From: Breoghania sp963678585
Lineage (GTDB): Bacteria; Pseudomonadota; Alphaproteobacteria; Rhizobiales; Stappiaceae
DNA length: 64,000 nt
Assembly: GCA_963678585.2 (NCBI GenBank)
Contig: CAXXGA010000002.1
Location: 2,170,001 to 2,234,000, forward strand
Reading direction: 5' to 3'
In this document: in pieces, positions 44,382 through 52,767 of the stretch
Numbering within the stretch: position 1 is the first letter of the stretch
Layout of the letters: the number at the start of each line of letters is the position of its first letter
Notes under the pieces: model-generated
The model's input: only the letters and a program-made list of their open reading frames with translations
Told to the model about the DNA's origin: nothing
Databases searched by the model: none
Position numbers and translations under genes: made by a program

Positions 44382-44423
44382 GGCCGATCAACCGGCCCGT
44401 TCCGGTTCATCCCGAGACTGTCG

Positions 44424-44468
44424 CCCATCCTTCGAGACGCGCTCTTGCGAGCGCTCCTCAGGATGACG
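44424..44468. repeat. REP-like element 1 (pair A)
   Basis: Begins CCCATCCTTCGAGACGCGC and ends CTCCTCAGGATGACG. It is the inverted partner of the element at 44511-44552. The two ATCCTTCGAGA...TCCTCAGGAT ends match widespread repeats of Rhizobiales genomes. Confidence 0.75.
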
Positions 44469-44510
44469 GTCTGTGTGCGGTTGATTTCTCACGATATGAC
44501 AACACGATAA

Positions 44511-44552
44511 CGTCATCCTGAGGAGGCCCGAAGGGCCGTCTCGAAGGATGGG
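44511..44552. repeat. REP-like element 2 (pair A)
   Basis: Begins CGTCATCCTGAGGAGGCC and ends GTCTCGAAGGATGGG, the reverse complement of element 1 apart from a variable hairpin centre (GGCCCGAAGGGCC). The pair flanks an AT-richer 42-bp spacer. Confidence 0.75.
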
Positions 44553-44582
44553 CCGCACATTCGAACCCAACGCCCATACCAA

Positions 44583-44607
44583 GGGCGCGCCGCAGCGCGC
44601 CCCTTTC
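44583..44607. terminator. Bidirectional hairpin between cheZ and the dehydratase gene
   Basis: GGGCGCGC / GCGCGCCC stem with a CGCA loop, then CTTTC. It separates the convergent cheZ and dehydratase genes. Confidence 0.5.
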
Positions 44608-44627
44608 ATGTCAGCTGCCCCGCACTT

Positions 44628-45608
44628 CTAGCCCAGAGCGCGCGCCAGCATGGAAAGATCGATATTGCCGCCGGAAATCATGACAGCAATCGTCCGGCCC
44701 TTCGTCTCGATCCTGCCGTTCAGGACGGCGGCCAGCGCCACCGCGCCGCCCGGCTCCACCACGAGCTTTAGATCGCGGAACGCGAAGGCGACCGCATCGA
44801 GCGCCTCTTCATCGCTCACGACCAGACCTTGGGTTCCGCGCCTCTTGTTGACCTCGAAATTGATCGCACCGGGCGTCGGCGCCATCAGCGCATCGCAGAC
44901 CGAGCCGCCGCTCGTCGGGTTGGAAAGCCGCTCGCCCGCCTTCAGCGAACGGGCGTAATCGTCAAAGCCTGCCGGTTCCACCGTGTAGACGGCGGCTTCG
45001 GGGAGGGTGCCCTCCAGCCCCAGCGCGACGCCTGCCGTCAGTCCGCCGCCGCTGCAGCACACCAGCATCGCCTCGGGTTGAAGCCCCATGGCTTCCGCCT
45101 GTTCGGCGATCTCAAGCCCGGAGGTGCCCTGCCCCGCGATCACGCCCGGATCGTCGTAAGGATGCACGAAGGTTGCACCCGTACGCTCCACGATCTCCAG
45201 CGCCATCGCCTCGCGGTCGTCCTTCTCGCGGTCATAGCGCACAATCTCAGCACCGCTCGCCGCCGTGCGTTCCACCTTCATGGCCGGCGCATCGACCGGC
45301 ATGACGATGGTCGCCTTCATGCCGAGAAGGCGCGCGGCTTCCGCCACGCCCTGCGCATGATTGCCCGAGGAACACGCCACCACCCCGCGCCCGCGTTCGG
45401 CCTGCGGGATCATGGAAAGCCGGTTGAACGCGCCGCGAAACTTGAAGGAGCCGGTGCGCTGCAGGTTTTCCAGCTTGAGAAGGATGCGCCCGCCTGTGCG
45501 CTCGTCCAGCACCGGAGAATTGAACAGCGGGGTGACGACGGCATGGGAGCGGATACGTTCACGCGCGGCGCGAACGGCAGCATGGTCGGGGGGCGGCAAG
45601 GCGCTCAT
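44628..45608 (-). CDS. Threonine/serine dehydratase, PLP fold type II
   Basis: A 326-residue pyridoxal-phosphate enzyme of the threonine dehydratase / serine racemase group. The PLP lysine is K56 in NLQRTGSFKFRGAFNRL. The substrate loop is CSSGNHAQGVA and the phosphate-binding glycine loop is CCSGGGLTAGVALG. There is no C-terminal ACT regulatory domain, so it is a short catabolic-type enzyme rather than the feedback-controlled IlvA. The start at 45608 has AGGAG upstream; a longer frame to 45653 lacks support. REP-like pairs flank it on both sides. Confidence 0.9.
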   Translation of the reverse strand: MSALPPPDHAAVRAARERIRSHAVVTPLFNSPVLDERTGGRILLKLENLQRTGSFKFRGAFNRLSMIPQAERGRGVVACSSGNHAQGVAEAARLLGMKATIVMPVDAPAMKVERTAASGAEIVRYDREKDDREAMALEIVERTGATFVHPYDDPGVIAGQGTSGLEIAEQAEAMGLQPEAMLVCCSGGGLTAGVALGLEGTLPEAAVYTVEPAGFDDYARSLKAGERLSNPTSGGSVCDALMAPTPGAINFEVNKRRGTQGLVVSDEEALDAVAFAFRDLKLVVEPGGAVALAAVLNGRIETKGRTIAVMISGGNIDLSMLARALG

Positions 45609-45666
45609 CGGGGAGATCTCCTGAGGACGACCGGGGCCGCGAATGAGAGACATCGGGGCACTGGCC

Positions 45667-45710
45667 GATCCTTCGAGGCGCGATCTTGCGATCGCTCCTC
45701 AGGATGACGT
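45667..45710. repeat. REP-like element 3 (pair B)
   Basis: GATCCTTCGAGGCGCG ... CTCCTCAGGATGACGT, the same orientation as element 1 with a different centre. Confidence 0.7.
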
Positions 45711-45750
45711 GGTGGGCGTTGCCATATCGAAACGAGCCAACAACACGGGA

Positions 45751-45796
45751 ACGTCAGCCTGAGGAGCCTGCATCAGCAGGCGTCTCGAAGGATCGG
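45751..45796. repeat. REP-like element 4 (pair B)
   Basis: ACGTCAGCCTGAGGAGCC ... GTCTCGAAGGATCGG, inverted relative to element 3, with the hairpin centre CCTGCATCAGCAGG. Confidence 0.7.
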
Positions 45797-45940
45797 CGGC
45801 AACCATGTTACCCGACAGCAAACGCTCTCCTGCGCCGACCCGGAAAAGCAAGATAATTATCAAAGAGGTAGCACCGGCAAGCGAGGTCGGCAAGCGGGCG
45901 GAGCGGGTTACTTGCCGCGGCGCCTCCGGTCTGCCGTCGC

Positions 45941-46981
45941 CTATTGCGCCGCTTTCACCTGCGCGCCGTCGCCATGGGCAACCAGAATATTGTCGAGGAA
46001 CTGCCGGGACGCCTTGGCCCATGTGTAGCCAAGAGCCACCTCGCGGGCCCGCTCCCGGTCGATCTCGAGCGCCGCCAGCGCCGCCTTTTGCAAATCCTGA
46101 TCGAGCGCACCAGCGCCCGTATCGCCGATGATATCGAGCGGCCCCATCACCGGGTAGGCCGCCACCGGCACGCCCGAGGCCATAGCCTCCAGAACGACAT
46201 TGCCGAACGTGTCGGTGAGACTGGGAAAGACGAAAACGTCGCCCGCCGCAAAATGAGCGGCCAGATCCGCGCCGAATTTGGGGCCGGTGAAAGTCACGTC
46301 CGGATAGGTGCGCCTGAGTTCTTCCAGCTGCGGCCCGCCGCCGACCACAACCTTGGAGCCGGGAAGATCGAGCGAGAGGAACGCCTTGATGTTCTTCTCC
46401 ACCGACACCCGCCCGACATGCAGGAAGATCGGGCGCGGCAGATCGCGCAAGCCTTCCGGCAACTCGTGGCGCGGATGGAAGGCCTCGTGATCGACCCCGC
46501 GCGACCACCGCATCAGGTTGAGAAAGCCACGCGCCGTCAGATCCGCCTCCAGCGATCCCGTCGCCACCATGCAGCCCGATCCGGCATTGTGGAAGCGCTT
46601 CAGCCAGCCATAGGACCACGACAGGGGAACCGGCAGGCGGGCGGAAACATATTCGGGGAAACGGGTGTGATAGCTGGTGGTGTAGGTTTCGCCCATCCCC
46701 AGCACCGCGCCCTTGGCGAGCAGCCCCAACGGGCCCTCGGTCGCCAGATGCACGTAATCCGCCCCGCTTTTTTCAATGCGGCGGCGGACCGCGGAACGTC
46801 CTGTCAACGACAGGCGTATTTCCGGGTAGGTCGGACACGGCAGGGTTCGAAATTCGCCCGGCGTCAGGAAGTCCATGTCGACGCCGATTTTCGTCAGCTC
46901 GCCCTGCGTGATTTCCAGCGTACGCACGACGCCGTTCACTTGCGGGCGCCATGCGTCTGTAACAACGAGGATTTTTGTCAT
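45941..46981 (-). CDS. Glycosyltransferase, family 4
   Basis: A 346-residue GT-B fold glycosyltransferase. The acceptor half starts MTKILVVTDAWRPQVNGVV. The donor half has PIFLHVGRVSVEKNIKAFL and the GT4 E-x7-E region in VFVFPSLTDTFGNVVLEAMA. Relatives use GDP-mannose or UDP-sugars to glycosylate lipids, for example in phosphate-limited membrane remodelling of rhizobia; the substrate here is not known. Its ATG overlaps the stop of the phosphoesterase gene by four bases, so both are coupled and probably act on the same envelope lipid. Confidence 0.88.
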   Translation of the reverse strand: MTKILVVTDAWRPQVNGVVRTLEITQGELTKIGVDMDFLTPGEFRTLPCPTYPEIRLSLTGRSAVRRRIEKSGADYVHLATEGPLGLLAKGAVLGMGETYTTSYHTRFPEYVSARLPVPLSWSYGWLKRFHNAGSGCMVATGSLEADLTARGFLNLMRWSRGVDHEAFHPRHELPEGLRDLPRPIFLHVGRVSVEKNIKAFLSLDLPGSKVVVGGGPQLEELRRTYPDVTFTGPKFGADLAAHFAAGDVFVFPSLTDTFGNVVLEAMASGVPVAAYPVMGPLDIIGDTGAGALDQDLQKAALAALEIDRERAREVALGYTWAKASRQFLDNILVAHGDGAQVKAAQ

Positions 46982-47778
46982 GCAACAGCCCGGTGATGGG
47001 CAAGCTGAAGCGGCTCATTGGCCCGGTTCATATCTGCCCAGCGGATCAACTCGAACGTCCCGTCATGAAGCTCGGCAATCGCCGTGCAGCTTTCCACCCA
47101 ATCGCCGGTGTTGATGTAGTGAATGCCGTTCGTGTCCTGATCGGCGGCATGATGGATGTGGCCGCAGATCACCCCGTCCACCCCGCGACGCCGCGCTTCC
47201 TCCGCCAGCGTCTCCTCGAAGCGGCCGATGAAATTGACCGCATTCTTTACCCGAAGCTTCGCCCAGGCCGACAGCGACCAGTAGGGAAAGCCGAGCTTGC
47301 GGCGGATCATGTTGAGCGCGGTGTTGACGTTGAGGGCGGTCACATAGGCCCAGTCGCCGAAATAGGCGAGCCATCGGGCGTGGCGCACCACCACGTCGAA
47401 CTGGTCCCCGTGAATGACGAGCATCCGCTCGCCCGCCGCCGTTTCGTGAACGCAGCTGTCGACCACTTCCACGCCGCCGAAATGAGTGCCGAGATATTCG
47501 CGCAGGAATTCGTCATGATTTCCGGGCACATAGACAACGCGCGCGCCCTTGCGCGCCTTGCGCAACAGCTTCTGTACGACGTCATTGTGCTCCTGCGGCC
47601 AGTGCCAGCTTTTGCGCAGCCGCCAACCGTCCACGATGTCGCCGACAAGGTAGACGGTCTCCGCATCATGCACCCGCAGAAAGTCCAAAAGCATGCCCGC
47701 CTGACATCCGCGCGTGCCAAGATGGATGTCCGACAGGAACAACGCACGATAGTGCCGAGGGTTAGTCTGAGCGTTCAT
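46978..47778 (-). CDS. UDP-2,3-diacylglucosamine diphosphatase-like metallophosphoesterase
   Basis: A 266-residue calcineurin-fold phosphoesterase. The metal ligands are in LFLSDIHLGTRG (D, H), LVGDIVDGW (D), VPGNHDEFL (N, H), VIHGDQFD (H) and ICGHIHHAA (H, H). It resembles the LpxH/YbbF-like family found in rhizobia beside glycosyltransferases. Real LpxH splits UDP-diacylglucosamine in lipid A synthesis, but alphaproteobacteria usually use LpxI, so the substrate is uncertain. First gene of a two-gene operon with the GT4 gene (ATGA overlap). Confidence 0.88.
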   Translation of the reverse strand: MNAQTNPRHYRALFLSDIHLGTRGCQAGMLLDFLRVHDAETVYLVGDIVDGWRLRKSWHWPQEHNDVVQKLLRKARKGARVVYVPGNHDEFLREYLGTHFGGVEVVDSCVHETAAGERMLVIHGDQFDVVVRHARWLAYFGDWAYVTALNVNTALNMIRRKLGFPYWSLSAWAKLRVKNAVNFIGRFEETLAEEARRRGVDGVICGHIHHAADQDTNGIHYINTGDWVESCTAIAELHDGTFELIRWADMNRANEPLQLAHHRAVA

Positions 47779-48009
47779 GTTCCGCTCTCCGTTGTCGTCT
47801 CGGCACTGTTATTCTCGATTCACGTCTCACTATTGTGACAGTCGGCTTTTACTCAGCCCGGTCTTGCTCGATCCACGGAGAAACTTGCCATGCGAGAAGC
47901 TTCTGCGTTTCGACCGGACTGGTCGCGACGCGGGCGCGAACTATTTCATTCCGCATGGGAATTGGGGTAGGCAGGAAGCGGCCGACACCATCAGGACAGG
48001 GAACACAGC

Positions 48010-48789
48010 ATGGATCTGGGAATTACCGGGCGCAGGGCGATCGTTTGCGCATCGAACAGGGGACTTGGCCGCGGCTGCGCCGAAGCGCTGGCCGCCGCAG
48101 GCTGCGAGGTGGTGATCAACGGCCTTAACGCCGCGCGGCTCGAGGAGACCGCCCGCCAGATCGCCGACAAGACCGGCGCGAAGGTTATCCCCGTGGCCGG
48201 CGACGTCTCCGCCCCGGAGATCCAGAAGGCGCTTCTGGCCGCCTGCCCTGAGCCCGATATCCTCGTCAACAACAACGGCGGCCCGCCCCGCAAGGACTTC
48301 CGCGAGTTAGATCGCGTAGCCATGGCCAAAGGCGTCGTTCAGAACATGATCACGCCCATCGAGCTTATTCAGGCCACCGTCGACGGCATGGCGGAGCGCG
48401 GTTTCGGGCGCATCGTCAACATCACCTCCATGTCGGTGAAGATGCCGATCGAGGGGCTCGATCTTTCCAGCGGGGCCCGCGCAGGGCTCACTGCCTTCCT
48501 TGCCGGTGTGTGTCGCACGGTCGCCGGAAAGGGCGTGACCATCAACAATATCCTGCCGGGGAAGATGGATACCGATCGGTTGCGTGGAGGTTTTGAACGC
48601 GCCGTGGAACAGACCGGCCAATCGATGGAAGATGTCCGCGCCGCACAGGCCGCGGAAATCCCCGCGGGCCGTTTCGGCAATGCGGAGGAATTCGGCCAGA
48701 CCTGCGCCTTCCTGTGTTCCGTCCACGCCGGATATATCACCGGCCAGAACATCCTGCTGGACGGGGGCTTGTACCCGGCCGCCTTTTGA
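48010..48789 (+). CDS. Short-chain dehydrogenase/reductase-like protein lacking the Tyr/Lys pair
   Basis: A 259-residue SDR-fold protein. The dinucleotide loop CASNRGLGRG (residues 13-22) and NNNGGPP are present. The catalytic serine S140 is kept (NITSMS), but the usual Tyr153 is Ser and Lys157 is Arg (DLSSGARAGL). This is typical of a divergent FabG-like SDR subgroup with a changed active site; whether it reduces anything is uncertain. The protein is full length and ends LLDGGLYPAAF. Its stop codon lies in the first of three regularly spaced palindromes. Confidence 0.88.
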   Translation: MDLGITGRRAIVCASNRGLGRGCAEALAAAGCEVVINGLNAARLEETARQIADKTGAKVIPVAGDVSAPEIQKALLAACPEPDILVNNNGGPPRKDFRELDRVAMAKGVVQNMITPIELIQATVDGMAERGFGRIVNITSMSVKMPIEGLDLSSGARAGLTAFLAGVCRTVAGKGVTINNILPGKMDTDRLRGGFERAVEQTGQSMEDVRAAQAAEIPAGRFGNAEEFGQTCAFLCSVHAGYITGQNILLDGGLYPAAF

Positions 48790-48840
48790 ACGCGTTCAAC
48801 AAACAATTCGAACGCGTTCGAAACAAGCGTTTGAGCGCTC
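48786..48840. repeat. Three palindromes at 22-bp spacing
   Basis: TTGAACGCGTTCAA (48786-48799), TTCGAACGCGTTCGAA (48807-48822) and GAGCGCTC (48833-48840) are each perfect palindromes. Their centres lie exactly 22 bp apart (two helical turns). They fill the gap between the SDR stop and the shared terminator. It looks like an operator array, but no gene starts here. Confidence 0.6.
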
Positions 48841-48848
48841 GAAAATGC

Positions 48849-48878
48849 AAAAAGGCCGGTGTCTCCACCGGCCTTTTT
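48849..48878. terminator. Bidirectional Rho-independent terminator (SDR / FadL porin)
   Basis: Perfect 13-bp stem AAAAAGGCCGGTG / CACCGGCCTTTTT with a 4-base loop; T-tracts on both strands. It serves both convergent genes. Confidence 0.92.
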
Positions 48879-48901
48879 CGTTATTAGTTTCAGCGTCTTG
48901 C

Positions 48902-50161
48902 CTACCAGGTATAGCGCACCGCCGCGGAGACGATGTTGACCGAGGAGTCCACATTGCCGCTGTAAGCCAGGCCTACGAAATCCTGATGGTTGGCATCGAT
49001 GTTCACCCGGGTGTCATTGGCGGAGAACAGATGCGAGTACCCCAGATCGACCGACAGGTTCTCCAGCGGCTTGTAGGTCAGACCGGCGCTCAGCCAGATC
49101 CGATCGTCATCCGGCAGACGCAGGGACCGGATATCGGTGTCGATCGGCGACATCTCGTAGGCCGCACCGGCGCGCAGGGTCAGCTTCTCGTTCCAGTCGT
49201 ATTCCCCACCCAGGGCGAAGAACCAGCTGTCCTCGTAGTTGAAGGGAAGGCTCGTGAGCTGGACACCGTTGTCCAGAAACACCCTCGGCTCCTTCATCCG
49301 GCTCCAGTTGGTCCACTCGATCGTGCCCATGACCCGGAAACTGTCGGTGATGCGCTGCTTGGCCGACAGGGTGACCATGTCGGGCGTCGTCATATTCGCC
49401 GAGATCCCGTAGGTCCCGGCCGGCAGCAGCGGCGGCACAGCGGCCGGAGTCGAGAAATTGCCGTCGAGGTCATGGAAGACAGAAGAGCGATAGCCGAGGC
49501 CGATTTCGGTCCCCTTCATCGGAGTGAACAGAACACCGGCGGTCACGCCGAAACCGATGTCGTCCCCCTGCAATGCGCGGGTCCCGGCGCCCGGCGCAGC
49601 GGTTGTCGCTGACGTCAGGCGCACATCGATGTACTGAAACTGCATTCCGACCGCGACAGAGAGCATGTCGTTGAATTTGTAGCCGATCATCGGATTGGCG
49701 TTGACCGAGAAGACTTCCGATGTGCGCGCATAGATCTGGCCCGACCAGTCCGGCCCCGCCTTCGTGGACAGGCCAAACTGGCTGTTCAGCGCGAGGCCGA
49801 GATACCAGCTTTCATCGATCTGGTAGCCGGTGTAGCTCGCCGGTATCCATGCGTCGTTGGCCATGTCGCCGCTCGGCCCGAAGCCTGCCGTCACGACTGA
49901 AGCATCCGGCGTGATCTCGGCTTCGGGAACGATGAGCGAATGGTGGGATTCCGAAACCATTCCGATCGTGTTGGTGACCGTGGCCGGGTTCCAGAAAATC
50001 GAAGAAATCGACGCGCCCCCCACAGCATTACCCGCAAAGGACATGCCCTGATAGTAAGCACTCTGCTCTCGCAGCGCGAAGCCTCCGGCCATGGCTTCGC
50101 TCATCCCCCCGGCAAGCGCGACCATCGAAACTGATAATAAAAGATACTTTCTCTTCGTCAT
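48902..50161 (-). CDS. Outer-membrane porin, OmpP1/FadL/TodX family
   Basis: A 419-residue beta-barrel precursor. The signal peptide (LLLSVSMVALAGGMSEAMA) is followed by GGFALREQSAYYQGMSFAGN, GGASISSIFWNPATVT, the FadL hallmark N-terminal hatch with an N-P-A motif. It ends in aromatic VSAAVRYTW, the outer-membrane assembly signal. FadL proteins take up hydrophobic compounds, mainly long-chain fatty acids, which fits with fadD at 60.2-61.9 kb though not adjacent. A bidirectional terminator follows at 48849-48878. Confidence 0.94.
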   Translation of the reverse strand: MTKRKYLLLSVSMVALAGGMSEAMAGGFALREQSAYYQGMSFAGNAVGGASISSIFWNPATVTNTIGMVSESHHSLIVPEAEITPDASVVTAGFGPSGDMANDAWIPASYTGYQIDESWYLGLALNSQFGLSTKAGPDWSGQIYARTSEVFSVNANPMIGYKFNDMLSVAVGMQFQYIDVRLTSATTAAPGAGTRALQGDDIGFGVTAGVLFTPMKGTEIGLGYRSSVFHDLDGNFSTPAAVPPLLPAGTYGISANMTTPDMVTLSAKQRITDSFRVMGTIEWTNWSRMKEPRVFLDNGVQLTSLPFNYEDSWFFALGGEYDWNEKLTLRAGAAYEMSPIDTDIRSLRLPDDDRIWLSAGLTYKPLENLSVDLGYSHLFSANDTRVNIDANHQDFVGLAYSGNVDSSVNIVSAAVRYTW

Positions 50162-50715
50162 GAGCGTCCTTCACTCCCCCCGACACTGAAATGAGTACTT
50201 GTTTTCGTGATGGGAATTCACGTTCTTGGAACAATGGTAATGTGAACAGCGAAATCGTGACAACACGGTTCGCCGCCTCATTAAGCGCAGCCCGCAGCCG
50301 TCCCCGGCTCTCAATCGGAAGCATTTTCGCGGCGACCGATCTTCCCCTTGCGTAAAGTGAACGCGAAACCCCCTCGTCCGATCACAAAAACAGTCGGACA
50401 TGATCGAACATGAATCGATTGCCCATATTTTAATCAGGGCACCGGACAACCTTGTTCGCTTGGGATATGATCCGTTTTTACGCCTATTGTTGCCAATTTG
50501 CGACACTTTGACGCCGAACCGCCGCCACAATTCAGTGCGGGGAACGGAAGGCGACGGCGTCCACCGCGCGTAAATGCGACTGCGCACAGAATCGCCCGGG
50601 CATCGTCCGGACGTAAAATATCCCTGTTGAATGACTTGAAACGCCCCGCAACCGCGCGCCATGATCCGCGCGAACCGTTTTCACGACATCAAGATGATTT
50701 GGGGGGATAGCGTCG
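50162..50715. other. Intergenic stretch between the FadL porin and the FAH-family gene
   Basis: These 554 bases are a divergent control region. There is an inverted repeat GTCCGA...TCGGAC (50376-50399) with a 12-base gap and an AT-rich leader before the porin. No coding frame or RNA gene is convincing. Confidence 0.5.
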
Positions 50716-51558
50716 ATGAAGCTCGTTCGCTTCGGACCGACCGGCCGGGAAAAGCCGGGACTGATCGATAATTCCGGCGTCTTGCGGGATCTTTCCGCAC
50801 ACACCGCCGACTTTGCAGCCGAAACCGTCAGCCTTGAGGCCATCGAGCGCCTCAGCGCCATCGACCCTTCGAGCCTGCCGGAAGCGCCCGCGGGAAGCCG
50901 CCTCGGCGCGCCGCTGGCCCGCGTCGGGCATTTTCTCGCCATCGGCCTCAACTTCGCCGACCACGCGGCGGAAGCGGGCATGGCGATTCCGGCCGAGCCG
51001 ATCCTGTTCTCCAAGGCCCCCAGTTCGCTTTCCGGCCCCGATGACAACGTCGTCTTGCCGAAAAACTCATCCAAGACCGATTGGGAGGTCGAGCTTGCGG
51101 TCGTCGTCGGCAAGCGCATGTGGCAGGTGAGCGAGGCGGATGCGCTCTCCCACGTCGCCGGCTATTGCGTGTGCAACGACGTTTCCGAGCGCAAATGGCA
51201 GATCGAGGGCACCGGCCAGTGGATCAAGGGCAAGAGCGCGCCCACCTACGGCCCGCTCGGCCCCTGGCTGGTGACCGCCGACGAGATCGCCGACCCGCAG
51301 AACCTTGACATGTATCTCGATGTGAACGGCACCCGCATGCAGACGGGCAACACGAAGACCATGATCTTCACCGTCGCCCAGTGCCTGTCCTTCATCTCCA
51401 CCATGATGGCGTTGGAACCGGGCGACGTGGTGACCACTGGCACGCCGCCGGGTGTCGGCATGGGCATGAAACCGCCGGTCTTCCTGAAGGCGGGCGATGA
51501 GATGCGCCTCGGCGTCGAGGGGCTGGGCGATCAGCACCAGAAAGTCGTGGCCGAATAA
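50716..51558 (+). CDS. Fumarylacetoacetate hydrolase (FAH)-family enzyme
   Basis: A 280-residue FAH-fold enzyme of the kind that cleaves C-C bonds or decarboxylates small oxo-acids (for example acylpyruvases). The metal ligands are the E-x-E in KTDWEVELAVVVGKRM and the D in CNDVSERKWQIE; the catalytic pocket has AIGLNFADHAAEAG and TGNTKTMIFTVAQCLSFIS, and GDVVTTGTPPGVGMG is the family signature. The exact substrate cannot be read. A single gene with a terminator in the convergent gap. Confidence 0.92.
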   Translation: MKLVRFGPTGREKPGLIDNSGVLRDLSAHTADFAAETVSLEAIERLSAIDPSSLPEAPAGSRLGAPLARVGHFLAIGLNFADHAAEAGMAIPAEPILFSKAPSSLSGPDDNVVLPKNSSKTDWEVELAVVVGKRMWQVSEADALSHVAGYCVCNDVSERKWQIEGTGQWIKGKSAPTYGPLGPWLVTADEIADPQNLDMYLDVNGTRMQTGNTKTMIFTVAQCLSFISTMMALEPGDVVTTGTPPGVGMGMKPPVFLKAGDEMRLGVEGLGDQHQKVVAE

Positions 51559-51588
51559 CAGGGCCGGATAACGGGTCCGGAGGGCCGG

Positions 51589-51630
51589 AAAAGAAAAAGG
51601 GCGCGAGACCATGTCAAATGGTCCGCGCCC
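51589..51630 (-). terminator. Rho-independent terminator of the thiD operon
   Basis: A long stem GGGCGCG(A)GACCAT / ATGGTCCGCGCCC with one bulge, followed on the minus strand by TTTTTCTTTTCC. It ends the thiD-TRAP binding protein transcript. Confidence 0.88.
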
Positions 51631-51666
51631 CGTTGCTTGCTCCATCTCAGGCCCAAGCGGGTGGCC

Positions 51667-52767
51667 TCAGCTTCGGGCATTCAGATATTTCAATTCGTTG
51701 GCTCCTGTCCACGGGCCCATTGCCTCATGCGCCTTGCGGAACGAGCGGTAAACCGCCGCATCCGCGCCGCCCATGTCGGCAAATCCCTCAAGCACCTCTC
51801 CCGCCACTCGGCGCGCTGCGGCGATCATCTCGTCGGGAAACGGCAGAACCTTCACGCCGTGTTTGTCCGTCAGCGCCTTGAACTGAAGCGCATTCATCCA
51901 CTCGCCTTCGGCAAGCGACAGGGCGTTTTCCGCGCGAATGGCATGAAGCACGATAGCCTTCAGGTCCGCAGGCAAGCCTTCCAGCGCCCTCGTCCCGATC
52001 AGCGCCTCGCCAGTTCCGTTGGGCTCATGCCAGCCCGGCGCGTAATAGAACTTCGCCGCCTGATGGAAACCCATGGCGAGGTCCGCCGACGGCCCGAGAA
52101 ATTCCGTTGCATCGATCAGGCCCGACTGAAGCGCGGGCAGGATCTCGCCGGGCGGCAATGAGACCGGTGTCGCGCCCAGACGACGCATGACCTCGCCGCC
52201 GAGCCCCGGCATGCGGATCTTCAGCCCCTTGAGATCGTCGAGCCCGGTGACAGGACGCTTGTACCAGCCCCCCATCTGGAAACCGGTATTGCCGCCCATG
52301 AAGGGGCTCACCCCGAAAGGTTCATAGAGCGCGTCCCAGACCTCCTGCCCGCCGCCGCGCTCGATCCAGCACATGTGCTCAAGCGGGGTCAGGCCGAAGG
52401 GCACGGCGGTGAAGAACGGGGCCGCCGCCATCTTGCCCTGCCAGAAGAAGGAAGCCGTGTGGCCCATTTCCGCCGTGCCGTCGGCCACCGCGTCGAACAC
52501 CTCCAGCGCGGGAACCAGTTCACCGGCGGCATGAAGATCGACCGTCAGCTTGCCGTCGCTCATGGTGGTGATGGCTTCCGCAATCCGGCGGGCAGAGACG
52601 CCCGGGCCCGGCAGGTCGCGCGGCCAGGAGGTGACCATTTTCCAGCGCATCGCCGTCTGCGCGATGGCGGGCGTCGAAAGAGCCCCCGAGGCGCTTGCCG
52701 CCACGGCCGCCGCACCGCTGCCTGCAAGCGCCAGCGCCTTGCGGCGGGAAATGAGGTTTCCGCTCAT
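51667..52767 (-). CDS. TRAP-type (DctP family) periplasmic solute-binding protein
   Basis: A 366-residue binding protein with a Tat-type signal peptide (SRRKALALAG, then a hydrophobic stretch to about residue 35, AIAQT cleavage). DctP features are WKMVTSWPRDLPG, SDGKLTVDLHAAGELVPALE, the mid-domain LKGLKIRMPGLGGEVMRRLG and PALQSGLIDATEFLGP, where the conserved Arg (KIRMPG) contacts a carboxylate in other TRAP proteins. No DctQ or DctM membrane gene is in the window. The ATG at 52767 overlaps the thiD stop (ATGA), so the gene is translationally coupled to thiD and lies under the TPP riboswitch. That suggests a role in uptake of a thiamine precursor, which is an inference. Confidence 0.9.
   Translation of the reverse strand: MSGNLISRRKALALAGSGAAAVAASASGALSTPAIAQTAMRWKMVTSWPRDLPGPGVSARRIAEAITTMSDGKLTVDLHAAGELVPALEVFDAVADGTAEMGHTASFFWQGKMAAAPFFTAVPFGLTPLEHMCWIERGGGQEVWDALYEPFGVSPFMGGNTGFQMGGWYKRPVTGLDDLKGLKIRMPGLGGEVMRRLGATPVSLPPGEILPALQSGLIDATEFLGPSADLAMGFHQAAKFYYAPGWHEPNGTGEALIGTRALEGLPADLKAIVLHAIRAENALSLAEGEWMNALQFKALTDKHGVKVLPFPDEMIAAARRVAGEVLEGFADMGGADAAVYRSFRKAHEAMGPWTGANELKYLNARS

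Larger units (their letters stand above)
45609..45940. other. Intergenic stretch with REP-like pair B
   Basis: These 332 bases between the dehydratase and the glycosyltransferase gene hold two REP-like elements (45667-45710 and 45751-45796). No coding frame is convincing. Confidence 0.6.
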
